A stretch of DNA of 64,000 nt from NCBI GenBank assembly GCA_023548195.1, contig JAJHZJ010000061.1:2458771-2522770 (forward strand). Direction: 5' to 3'. A program made the translations under genes and the position numbers. The DNA is from Bettongia penicillata ogilbyi (Eukaryota; Chordata; Mammalia; Diprotodontia; Potoroidae). Below the pieces are notes generated by a model. That model ran no database searches and had not been told where the DNA came from. It saw nothing but the letters and a program-made list of their open reading frames with translations. Shown here piece after piece: positions 33,936 to 43,885 of this stretch. The first letter of the stretch is position 1. Each line of letters starts with the position of its first letter.

Positions 33936-36900
33936 TGATGGCTGGTTATTGTCTTTCATTCTCAAAGAGGACCAAAATGACATCACCATGATAAAGTGAA
34001 GTTTCAGTGTGTCCGACTGTGGCTGATCAGACCAATACGAGCTTGGAATGCTCTGCCACAAGTTGGGCACAGACAGTTCATGTGAATATTTGGGATGGAT
34101 ACTCTAAATTTGTGCATCCTACATTTACTTTGTGCTGTTTCAATTCTGCTTAGCTCATAGAGCACAGCACCTTTTCTGATGTGGGTATGCCATGTTGAAC
34201 AGTCCTGTGCCAGTCTCCCATGTCCCATAGTCAAATCCAAATTTCTTGAGACAGACCTTGAGAGTGTCCTTGCATCACTTCTTCTGACCACCATGTGATT
34301 GCCTACCCCATGCGAAGTCTCCATAAAATAATCATTTTTGCAAGTATACATTTTGCATTTGAACAACGTGACCAGCCCATCAGAGTTGTGCTCTCTGAAA
34401 TATAGTTTGATAGCTTGGCAGCTTAGTTTGAGCAAGGACCTCAGTATCTTATCCTGACAGGTGATTTTCAGAATATTCCTAAGACAGTTCAAATGGAAGC
34501 AATTCAGCTTCCTAGCATGGTGCAGGTAGACAATCTATGTTTCACAGGTGTACAACAATGAGGTCAGCACAACAGCTCTGTATACCTTCAGTCTTCTTTT
34601 ATAACATGACTCATAAGGAAATAGCTTTTTCAAATTAAAGAATTTACCTTCAGTGTGGTAGCTGACCTTGATGTCATATTCCTCCTCATTGAAAGGATTT
34701 GACAACAATGCTAAAAACATATGCTGAAAAAGCATGGGAGCAAGCACACAGCCCTGTTTCACTCCACTGGTAACTGGGAAGGCACGAGAGTATTGTCCAT
34801 TATCCAGAATCTAGGCAAACATGCCATCATGAAATTGATTTACAATACTGATGAACTTCTCTGGGCAACCAAATTTTGACATAATTTTCCATTAGCCCTC
34901 GGAACTAATAGTGTCAAAGGCTTTGGTCAGACCTACAAACATTGTGAACAGACCTCTGTTCTGCTCCTGGCATTTTTCCTCGAGTTGTTGGGCAGAAAAC
35001 ACCATATCAACTGTCCCTCAGCCCCTTCTGAAGTCACATTGGTTCTCAGGTATATAACCATCTTCCAGGTGAAGGATCAGCCTATTAAGGAGGACTTGAG
35101 CAAAAATCCTGCCAACAATGATTAAGAGAGAGACGCCCCCAACCCCATATGATTGTCATAGGACAATCTACTCCCTTTGACTATACAGAGATGGACACTG
35201 GAGGTATTCTTGAACTCCTCCTGGTGGATAACCATTTCTTGCCAAATAACCTAGGAAATTTCAGTCAGTTTTTAGATGAGCAATGGTCCCCCTGCCTTGT
35301 AAATCTCAACTGAAATAGAATCAGCACCAGGTGCTTTGCCACATGAAAGAAGCCTAATGGCCCTCAAAACCTCTTCTTGGGTTGGAAGTTCATCTAAGGA
35401 GGGATTGACTTCAATCTGAAGTAAATGATCAATGACCTCAGCACTGACTGATGATGGTCTGTTGAGAACATTATGGAAGTGTTCAGCCCATATCTCTAGG
35501 ATCATGTCCTTATCACTAATCAATGTGGCTCTATCAGCAGAGTAGCTGTGATGCACCATAGGTTTTTGGTCCATAAATAGCTTTCAGAGAATCATAAAAG
35601 CACTTGGACTGTTACTATCAGCTTAAAACTGAACTTAATTTGCCTTCTTACTGAGCCAGGAATCCTCTAAGTTTTTTTTATACTTTGCTTTTGATGGAAT
35701 TGAAGAATACTGCTTTCTTAGAGGTTGGATGAACTATCCTGCTAGTAAATTTGTGGAGTTCTCATTTTTCATTTAGCAGCTTCTGAATTTCCAGATCATT
35801 TTCATCAAACTAGTCTTGGTGTTTGCAAGTGTTCTGACCTAGATGAGCAAATGTAGTGCTGAATACCAAATATCTGAAGCTGCCCATTCCTTTTCTGTTC
35901 CACTGATGCCAAAGTGTTCACTCAACTTTCCCATCAAGTAAGCAATAAACTGTTCACGTTCAGAGAAGAGCTCTAATTTGTTTACATTAATTCTTTCGGT
36001 TGTCATTTTGCCTTGTGGACACCGCTTTTGATGAATGCAAATATTTTGCTTGAAAAGGATAAGTCTATGATCAGTCCAGCACTGTGCACCACACATTGCC
36101 TTTGTCACTCTCACATCTTGTCTGTCTCTTCTTCTTATAATCACATAGTCTATTTGATGTTAATGTTTGCTGCAAGCGTGCACTCATGAAGCTTTATTGT
36201 GTTTAGGTAAAGGGAAGACAGTTTTGGTGATGAGAAGGTCATGTGATGCACAAGTCTTCAGCAGTTAATGACCATTGCTGTTGCTGTTTCCAACTCCAAC
36301 CCTTCCTAGGACTCCCTGTCAAGTCTGGTAGTCAGACCCTACTCTAGTATTGAGTTAGAATTATAAGGTTGTCCTCTATTGGCACATTGATGATAAGGTT
36401 CTCTAGGTGTTTTTTCTTTGACCTCATCAGGGTTTGTCATGGGGAGCACAGGCACTGATGATGGTGGTATGATGTTTTCCTGCAATTAGCAATCACAATG
36501 TCATGAGCCCATCATTCACTCCTTTTGGCAGGCATACCAGCTTATTGATTAGATTAGTTTTAATTGCAAAACCCACGCCAGCTTCACAGTGCTCAACTTC
36601 ACTGTGGCCACTCCAGAAAAATGTGTATCCAGCTCCAGCTTCAGTAAGCTGGCCTTCATTTGCCAGCCTTGTTTCCCTCAGGGCTACTATTTGGATGTGA
36701 TACTTGTTGAGTTCTCTTGAAAGAAGAGCAGTTCATCTTTCAGGTCTACTGTGTTTTGTATTGTCTATAAGTGTGCATACATTCCATGTGCTGATGGTGA
36801 CTGAAATCACCTTTGCTGACGTTTTCGTACACTGTATACATTTCTTTGTGTTTTGACTGCAGAGTAGAATTCCATCCTACTGTGGTAATCAGGCCAGGGT

Positions 36901-37190
36901 TGAGTAAGCAGACAATTTTTAAAACACATTTTTCTGACTGCTTTCCTCACACCAGGAGGTGAGCAGTGCAATTCTTAAAAGGCTGCTCAGGCACCCAGAG
37001 GGCTGCTGAGTCCCACTGCTGCTTCTAGTGAGAAACGACCTATGGCCTGGGCTGCCTGTGTGCAGGGTAGTGACTACAGGTCCTGTACCTGCTGCTTTGT
37101 CACTTGGATGTCACCATAGGACTTTGAGGCAGCCATCACATGAAGGTACTGGTCCTTCCTGGACACACTCTACACTCTGCCATTACATGT
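33936..37190 (-). mobile_element. RTE-like LINE with C-terminal C2H2 zinc finger, near full length
   Basis: Read right to left, an endonuclease-like region spans about 37150-35840, with AGVGFAIKTNLINK-like text near 36580, MTNPDEVKEK at 36420 and IIRRRDRQDVRVTKAMCGAQCWTDHRLI at 36144-36060. A linker with EVLRAIRLLSCGKAPGADSI follows (35390), then reverse transcriptase pieces (FVGLTKAFDTIS near 34930, SGVKQGCVLAPMLF at 34762). The C-terminus at 34492-34004 ends CPTCGRAFQARIGLISHSRTH, spaced C-x2-C-x12-H-x3-H. The FADD block is missing and many stops are present. I recall such proteins mis-annotated as craniofacial development protein 2-like. The clade (RTE or RTE-X) is tentative. Confidence 0.75.
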
Positions 37191-38773
37191 AAACATACTT
37201 AAAAACCTTAAATACCTATTACTGTCATTTAAATCCTAGGTCAGGAAGGAGAGTGAAAATCAAAGGATCATCATTTCTTTACTTGCTAAAACTTCTGTTA
37301 AAAAATGGTGGACATTGAGGCTACTGGATAAAATTATGTTTTCACAAAACTTCAATGGATTTTCAGTTCGCCATTCTCCTCCTGCCTTGGACCACCACAG
37401 AAAGTTAAAGGAGACTTTATTGCAGGGATTTTAAGGAATAGCTAGCAGTTTGAGTCTAATGTTTGTTTTTCAGGGCTTTTTCCTGAATCTCCTTTTTCAA
37501 AGAAATAGCATCAGCTTTAAAAGCCTATGAAACTCCACAAAGTTTAAGCTTTAGGTACTCATTTCTATAATCATATAGAACGTTACTGATGAATAGAAGC
37601 ATTATGGGATTATGAATCAGAGATCATCTAGTCTCACTTCCCTATTTAACACATGAAAAACTGAAGCCCAAAGGGCAGTGTATCCTACTTACATAATTCC
37701 AATGAATTAATATAGTGCTATGAGTTAAGGAACCCGGATTCTTAGCTCAAAACTAAAGTATGTCTTTTGTATAACTTTGACTTCATTTCTGTATCTATGA
37801 ATATGGATTATAATTTATATCATTTGCCCACTGAAAATAATTTTTCAGGTTTAATAACAATACCATATAAACCATAAATATTAGTAATATATAAATAGAA
37901 CTTACCTTTTTCAAGACTTTTTCACCCCAAAAAATTGAACAGAGGTTCTTGTATAGTCTAGTCTACACTATAAAGATTTTTTAAAGTTCACAGAATACAA
38001 CAAGAACAATAACTGGAAATAATTTTTGGCTAAACACTCTAGTTTCAAAAATACAAGTAATCTTGGCAGAAAAATAGCAATAGTGACAGATGTAAAGTTT
38101 TAATTTTTTTGAAGTGGGTAAGTGAAAAATTTAAGACTCTGGCTTAGAAGCCATACATGTCAAAGAAAAGAAGGTACATCTGTCTTGATGTGTCCAATGC
38201 CAACTAAGTCAAAGAAAGTCCATTACTATTCGACTGTAAATAAGGCAATGGAAATAAGGACAAACAAAATGACAGCTTAAAAGATAGGATACGAATACAA
38301 GTATAGAATGAGTATTCCATTTCTGATGATACTTTATGGTATAAAAATTCAATATTTTGCATGTTTTGGGTATATAACAAACAATCTGAAATGTTCAGAT
38401 AAAATTAATTCATATGAATTGATAAAAAAATGAGGAAGTATGCACTAAATATAATGCTCCCTAAACAGATGGAGTGGCAGATGGGTTTACAGATTGGATT
38501 CCCTTGATCCTCTTTGTAAAAAAACTTGTTACTCAGTAAGATAGAGGCTCAAATCTGGCCCTTTCACTTTGTGGAAGGTTTTGGGGTAAATAAAGGAGCG
38601 TAACATTTTACATTTTAATAAAATAAAAATACCTTAGCCAAATTCCTGTACAGTAATTCTCCTTTAATTTAAAAGGGGCTTATCAAGTCTTTTTGGAGCA
38701 GATGGTTAAAAGATATAGCCACCCAGTGGTCTAAAATATAAAAAAGACTACTTGTCTAAAAACTTGAATAATT
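37191..38773. other. Intron-like sequence downstream of the exon
   Basis: AT-rich. A weak MIR-like patch lies at 37610-37700 (AGAGATCATCTAGTCTCACT). A donor-like AAAAAG/GTAAGT on the minus strand at about 37908 was considered and rejected as an exon boundary. Confidence 0.5.
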
Positions 38774-38775
38774 AC

Positions 38776-38840
38776 CTTCCTTCATTGATGAGCTCAATAA
38801 ATGCAAGTCCTGCATTCTTCTGAATCGAATTTTGCCATTC
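38776..38840 (-). CDS. LRBA: Internal exon of a neurobeachin-family gene (LRBA or NBEA)
   Basis: On the minus strand a pyrimidine-rich tract ending in AG (38841-38842) precedes a 65-bp open segment. A GT donor followed by AATT (38774-38775) closes it. The exon starts in phase 0 and encodes 21 codons plus two bases, including the peptide QKNAGLAFIELINEG. I recognise this from LRBA and NBEA, large BEACH/WD40 scaffold proteins of vesicle traffic, just upstream of their conserved C-terminal half. The isoleucine in ELINEG fits my memory of LRBA better than NBEA, so the paralogue is tentative. The segment is open, less AT-rich than its flanks and free of repeats. The expected continuation (roughly LLxxxMKDH) was not found at lower coordinates, so the downstream intron exceeds 38 kb. 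That is plausible for these very large genes. The exon and splice sites are seen; the gene name comes from family knowledge. Confidence 0.82.
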
Positions 38841-39539
38841 CTAAATGGAAAAACAAACAAATCAGAGCATGTTTAAAGAAGTAGTAGTAGCAGAATTATA
38901 TGAATTATGACTGTCCTGGATAAGAGGAACTTGAACAATGGAAATCTGTTGGTTGGATAGTTGGATCTTTTAAACATTCAAGTATAATTTTTTTTCCCCA
39001 AAAATTACTTCAGATTTGACTGGGATGAACACACACACACACACACACACTCACATATAAAAATGCATATATGCATTTATATTGTGTGTTATCATATAAT
39101 ATATAAACACAATGGCACCAGTGAACTCTCAGTAAAAATCTCACTCACAAATGATTAACACTTGTCTTTGTAGTCAACGTAAGGATTTGGAATAAAAATT
39201 AAAGAATTCAATCCAAAAATATAGTCCAAATGATCACTTTTCATACTGTCACTTCTAATGACTTTAAAGTGAATAAAACACATAGTAAATACCTATTTAT
39301 TTAGAATGACTAGAAAAATATTCTGATTGTTGCCACACTCTGGTTGGCTGAAAGTTACCAAATGGTTATCATAAGTAAATTCTTTAAAAATAAGGGAAAC
39401 ATACAATATTTAATCTTTCTAATTTCTAATAATAAAATTTAACCTTTCTAATGATTGAAAAGAGATGATGGGACCTTTGGAGTGCCTTCTTTGAGGACAT
39501 CATAGAATCAATACAGATTGAGCAAATTCCTGTGATAGA
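38841..39539. other. Intron-like sequence upstream of the exon
   Basis: The first 25 bases are the pyrimidine tract and acceptor of the exon on the minus strand. A (CA)11 run lies at 39029-39050. No other feature is nameable. Confidence 0.5.
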
Positions 39540-40170
39540 TGTGCCTAATGACCAAATCTACCTCTGTACCTCTTACAACTTTTCTCTTTCCTCTACTCTT
39601 GTAGTCACATTCTTAGTATAAACCCTCATCACCTCTTGACTATCCTATTGCAATAACTTCCTAATTAGGTTCCCGGTTTTCAGTTTCCAGGCTGTTTCTA
39701 CTTCTGATCCATTTTATAAAGGATTACCAAAATAAGAACAAATGCGGTTAGTTCTGCTACCAAAAAAAAATAATCAATGGTTCTCTCAAGTTTTTAATAC
39801 AAGGCATTCAGACTGAAATTAAGTCCTCTTAGAAATTTGTTGAAACTCATATTTTCATATTTATTTTATATCAGTTCTCAACTATTCAATACCCTAGTCA
39901 AAACTAGTCTGTTATTCCCTGAAGTTTTTTATTTTTATCTTCTTTATCCTTGTCTTCAGGTAGGCAGAGCTGAATACCTGAAACACACTTACCTTCTCAA
40001 CCCCAATGACTCAGAATCTTCATCCTTCTCCAAATCTCAGCCCATATGTTATATAATATACAAAACTTTCCTGACACTCTGTCTCCTCTCCTCCTTCCCC
40101 ATTACTAGTCTTGCATTCCTAGAACTATTTTGTATTTCCTTCTGCTACTTATATCTGTCAAATTAAAAAT
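39540..40170 (+). repeat. L2-clade LINE ORF2 3' part, decayed
   Basis: CCCTCATCACCTCTTGACTAT, GCAATAACTTCCTAATTAGG and a TCCAGGCTGTTTCTACTTC block resemble the 3' coding region of the L2 at 1756-3390. Poor preservation, with several indels. Confidence 0.5.
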
Positions 40171-40274
40171 ACATAAAATTATAAAATTTAACATTGATTG
40201 GGGCTTAGGGTAATTAAACATTTATATAGTGCTGGTGATAACGTATATTGGTGAGATATCTGAACATTGTGGAA

Positions 40275-40560
40275 ATAATTCAATTTAACTCACCAAAAAT
40301 GTATTAAATGTCTATTCTACTGGGCACTTGGAGACAAAAAGATGAATAATTGTTTCTATTCATAAAGATTTGATAATAGAAATAACCTTTAGACATTAAT
40401 AGCTCAATTTCAAATACAACTCCCTCTTCACAGGAATCTGAAGCCTAGAGAGGTTATATAACTTGCCTAAAGTCACACAGAGAATAAGGGATACAGCAAG
40501 GAATTTCAATCCCCAAAATCAAAAAACAGACCTTAGTATTCACCTAGTTCAATCCATACC
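40275..40560 (-). repeat. L2 tail fragment followed by MIR-like fragment
   Basis: 40275-40385 resembles the antisense L2 end (AAAAATGTATTAAATGTC, TACTGGGCACTTGGAG). 40420-40560 resembles antisense MIR (GAAGCCTAGAGAGGTTATAT, AACTTGCCTAAAGTCACACA). Confidence 0.45.
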
Positions 40561-40734
40561 CAGATGGAATCCAGAGTATAACACATATCAGACAAATAGT
40601 TTTCAATTTTCTACTTTTAAACCTATAATGAGGGAGGACCTTGGTTCTCTGACTTTAAATTCAGCAAGTTTTCTACTGTATCATGATCTAAGAACTATAA
40701 ACCCTACAAAGACAAGGACTATAACGTCTCTTTT

Positions 40735-40890
40735 TTTTTTTTTTTTTGGAGGGGTGGTGTGCTAGGGTGGAGTTGTGAGGAAATTGGAGTTTTGAGTGAC
40801 TTGCCTAGGGTCACATAGTAAGTGTCAAGTGTTTGAGTCAGGTCCTCCTGACTTCAGGTCTATTCACTACACCACCTAGCTCCTCCTATA
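40735..40890 (-). repeat. tRNA-headed SINE with poly(A) tail
   Basis: On the minus strand: AGGAGCTAGGTGGTGTAGTG, CTGAAGTCAGGAGGACCTGA, TGTGACCCTAGGCAAGTCAC, then a short unique part and an A-run of about 19. The poly(A) end suggests L1-mediated mobilisation. It interrupts a plus-strand L2 tail (about 40685-40965), which the GHITM copy later hit. Confidence 0.75.
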
Positions 40891-40950
40891 ATTTTTCACT
40901 CATTAATACTCATGGTCTAGCATAGTACCTTGTATACAGTATTTCATCTA

Positions 40951-40965
40951 AAAAGTTTGTTGAAG
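40951..40965 (+). repeat. Target-site duplication, left copy (GHITM retrocopy)
   Basis: AAAAGTTTGTTGAAG, repeated exactly at 43438-43452 after the poly(A) tract. Removing the retrocopy and one copy restores a continuous L2-type tail. Confidence 0.9.
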
Positions 40966-41063
40966 GATTGCGCCTTTGACCAGATCAGGAGGCCGCACGC
41001 GCAGCTGAGCTGACCAGCCGGGGTGAGCATTTCAGAAATAATCAGTGAACCTGTTGCAACACC

Positions 41064-42110
41064 ATGCTGGCAGCAAGGTTTGTGTGTCTCCGGACCCTGA
41101 CCCTACCTTCCAGGACTCTCCACCCAGCACTCACAAAGACCTCTCCTGTTCTGAGGAATTCCATTCTGAAGACAAACCAATGGCTCTTGCAATCCAACAG
41201 GGGCTATGCCACCAAATCAAGAATTGGAGTCCGACGTGGAAAAACTGGCCAAGAAATTAAGGAAGCAGCATTTGAACCATCAGCAGAAAGAATATTTAAA
41301 ATTGATCAGATGGGAAGATGGTTTGTTGCTGGAGGAGCTGCTGTTGGACTTGGAGCACTCTGCTTCTATGGCTTGGGAATGTCAAATGAAATTGGGGCTA
41401 TTGAAAAAGCAGTAATTTGGCCACAGTATGTGAAGGATAGAATTCATGCCACCTATATGTATTTCGCAGGGAGTGTTGATTTAACAGCATTGTCTGCCTT
41501 AGCAGTTAGCCGATCACCTGCTTTAATGACCTTTATGATGAAAGGCTCTTGGTTGACAATTGGAGCGACTTTTGTAGCCATGATTGGAGCTGGAATGTTG
41601 GTTCGGTCAATATCATATGAACGGAGCCCAGGCCTAAAACATCTTGCTTGGATGTTCCATTCTGGTGTCATGGGTACAGTGGTGGCCCCTCTGACTTTGT
41701 TGGGTGGCCCTCTCATCCTCAAAGCTTTCTGGTATACAGCAGGCATTGTGGGTGGACTCTCTACTGTAGCCATGTGTGCTCCAAGTGAAAAATTTCTAAA
41801 CATGGGAGCACCACTGGGAGTGGGCCTGGGTGTTGTTTTTGTTTCTTCTTTGGGATCCATGTTTCTACCACCTACCACTGCACTTGGTGCTGGTCTTTAT
41901 TCTGTGGCAATGTATGGTGGATTAGTTCTTTTTAGCATGTTCCTTCTATATGATACCCAAAAAGTCATCAAGCGTGCAGAAATAGTACCCATGTATGGCA
42001 CAGAAAGATACGACCCCATTAACTCCATGATGGGAATCTACATGGATACACTAAATATCTTTATGCGAGTAGCCACCATGCTAGCAACTGGGGGCAACAG
42101 GAAGAAATGA
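41064..42110 (+). CDS. GHITM: Intact GHITM/TMBIM5-like retrogene reading frame (348 codons)
   Basis: The frame is uninterrupted from ATG (context ACACCATGC) to TGA and, by recall, three codons longer than human GHITM. GHITM (TMBIM5, MICS1) is a multi-pass inner mitochondrial membrane protein of the Bax-inhibitor-1 family. It is linked to cristae structure and calcium/proton exchange. The first 63 residues contain no D or E and many R/K, fitting a mitochondrial presequence. About seven to eight hydrophobic segments follow from residue 83 to 340. The C-terminal aspartates in LLYDTQK (297) and YMDTLN (328), equivalent to human 294 and 325, are kept. Residue 139 (AGSVDLTAL) is Asp inside a hydrophobic segment, where I recall Gly in human. 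There are no introns, and a poly(A) tail and flanking duplication show it is a retrocopy, not the parent gene. Its expression is unknown. Confidence 0.9.
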   Translation: MLAARFVCLRTLTLPSRTLHPALTKTSPVLRNSILKTNQWLLQSNRGYATKSRIGVRRGKTGQEIKEAAFEPSAERIFKIDQMGRWFVAGGAAVGLGALCFYGLGMSNEIGAIEKAVIWPQYVKDRIHATYMYFAGSVDLTALSALAVSRSPALMTFMMKGSWLTIGATFVAMIGAGMLVRSISYERSPGLKHLAWMFHSGVMGTVVAPLTLLGGPLILKAFWYTAGIVGGLSTVAMCAPSEKFLNMGAPLGVGLGVVFVSSLGSMFLPPTTALGAGLYSVAMYGGLVLFSMFLLYDTQKVIKRAEIVPMYGTERYDPINSMMGIYMDTLNIFMRVATMLATGGNRKK

Positions 42111-43396
42111 ACTGATTGCATTTTGAACCTTCCATACTTCGTCAAATATTCTTGTTTGTGTTCTTGGTGTGTATACTTATTAAATCATTTCTTCTACAAG
42201 CACTTTGGTTGAAGTCAGAAGTTGAGAGCCACTTCAGTATGGTTAAGATATTCCAGTACAATGTGTTGCTTCAAGTTCTACCCTGAGAATAAATTCAGCA
42301 CTGCTCTTGCAGATAAAGCACATAAACTTTCCAGTTTTCATCTTTGAGTAATTGCTAATGGAAAAGAGTCAAACTTTTCAGTTGTGTTACTTTACTTCAA
42401 CATTCTGCTGGTTGTCCATATTTTTACTTGTTTCATAATGTTATCTAACAAAGACTCTTAATTGCCATCCAAAAAGGAGTCAAGTGTGTACAGAGAGACC
42501 CCCAGGATTGATGTAAAGGACCTGTCTCTAGTTTTAGATTCAGCTGTAGAAGTTATGAAGTGATTGCCACTTGCTACGTGGCAATGGATAGGGTTTATCA
42601 GGTCTAGTTATTGATGTATAGCTGTCTTTAACCTAATTTAGCACCCACCTGATATTTTCAGGTGAAAGATCTATCCTAAAAAGACAGCCAAGTGTCATTG
42701 TGACAATACCTTTGGAACATCAATATAATAACCGTATTTCAGCTATAGGGAAGGTACTTTGGCAATCCATCCAATCTCAAAATGTTAACCTTCCCCAAGT
42801 ATTTCTGTCATAGCTAATGAGTTCTGTTTTTTAATCATCTAGAACTATTTATTTTGAGACATATTTTGCTTTAAACTTAAAGCTTCAAAAGTATCAAATA
42901 GGTTGCCTTTTTCAGCCGTGCAATAGTAAACGTATTGACACATGTAGATGTTGCTTTTTCAACATAGGTCAAAGATTGCAACTTATCTTTGTCTTTTATT
43001 TTTTTTTTTAAGATCCTGTTTGTCATTTAGGATATGGAATAATTTTCCTTTCCAGCACTGTCAGGGATCAGTGTTACTGCATCCCTTCCTCACTAAATGC
43101 TGAGACCAAATTACTTCTGTTGTCATAAAATATCGTTTTTATTCATGTTAATTTTTCCACAGATTTTTCCCCCTCAATCCACTATTAATTTAGAAACAAC
43201 TTCCTTGTAAGTAAAGCTTGTTAATTTCTGATACAGAACAAGTTATTTTTGAAAGTTTTTTAATGAATGAAATTTGAATCTGTAAAATCATTGCAATGAT
43301 AAAATTACTATTTCTGGCAAGATGTGTTTTGTCCCCAGCTATCCAGAAGTAGCTAATCCATCTGTTGGAGAGAGATGATGTGCTCATTTCTAATGT

Positions 43397-43402
43397 AATA
43401 AA
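43397..43402 (+). other. Polyadenylation signal AATAAA of the GHITM retrocopy
   Basis: AATAAA about 14 bases upstream of the A-run, the normal spacing for an mRNA 3' end that was reverse transcribed. Confidence 0.85.
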
Positions 43403-43599
43403 GATCTAGCTTGATAAAAAAAAAAAAAAAAAAAAAAAAAAGTTTGTTGAAGAAAGACATGACAGAGGGGATAATATGCCAGATTTGCATTCAAAGGATT
43501 AGGGTACAAAATCTGGCTTTACTATTTATCCTACATGTGTAACTCTGGGAAAAGTCACTTAAACTCGAGTTCTGGGAATATGCTTTGTGAAATCTTGTC

Positions 43600-43885
43600 A
43601 TTTCTAGCTCCTCTCTTACATCTATTCCCTTCTTCCCACTCACACTGTTACTTCCCTAGGTCTAGTCTTATTACCTCTCACCTGAACCACTGAAAGAGCC
43701 TCCTAATTGATTTGCAACCCCCATGCCAATATTTACTCTATGTAATTGCCAGAAGAATTTTCCTAAAGTCTTACCATGTCAGTCTGCTACTCAATAAACT
43801 TGAATGGCCCCTTATTACTTCAGGGGTCAAATATAAACTACTCCATTTGGCATGATGAGCTCTTATTCATCTGACCACTACCTAA
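43600..43885 (+). repeat. L2-clade LINE fragment
   Basis: CTTATTACCTCTCACCTGAA, a CAGTCTGCTACTCAATAAAC block and TTCAGGGGTCAAATATAAAC match the 3' coding text of L2-like elements. Confidence 0.6.

Larger units (their letters stand above)
40966..43441 (+). other. Processed GHITM mRNA retrocopy: 5' UTR, CDS, 3' UTR, poly(A)
   Basis: About 98 bp of GC-richer 5' UTR precede the CDS and 1.3 kb of 3' UTR follow it. AATAAA lies at 43397-43402, then an A-run at about 43416-43441. The 15-bp duplication AAAAGTTTGTTGAAG flanks the unit (40951-40965 and 43438-43452, sharing A residues with the tail). The target was the 3' tail of an L2-type repeat and the nick site (TCT/AAAA) resembles an L1 endonuclease site. 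No promoter is visible; any expression would need a captured one. Near full length and a clean tail suggest a moderately recent insertion. Confidence 0.93.

Noticed and set aside
34004..34070. C2H2 zinc finger as part of a host transcription factor
   Set aside because: It is continuous with reverse transcriptase-bearing LINE sequence, and the same upstream block recurs in the copy at 26275-26475.
37908..37960. Possible second exon on the minus strand ending AAAAAG/GTAAGTTC
   Set aside because: The donor is good and one frame is open (LYKNLCSIFWGEKVLKK), but the acceptor is poor and the peptide does not continue the LRBA/NBEA sequence expected after the recognised exon.
40860..40890. tRNA-like sequence in SINE heads as possible tRNA genes
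   Set aside because: The tRNA-like similarity covers only the promoter half and is embedded in SINEs.
41453..41878. 141-codon frame antisense to the GHITM retrocopy
   Set aside because: Shadow of a well-conserved coding frame; no homology or independent signals.
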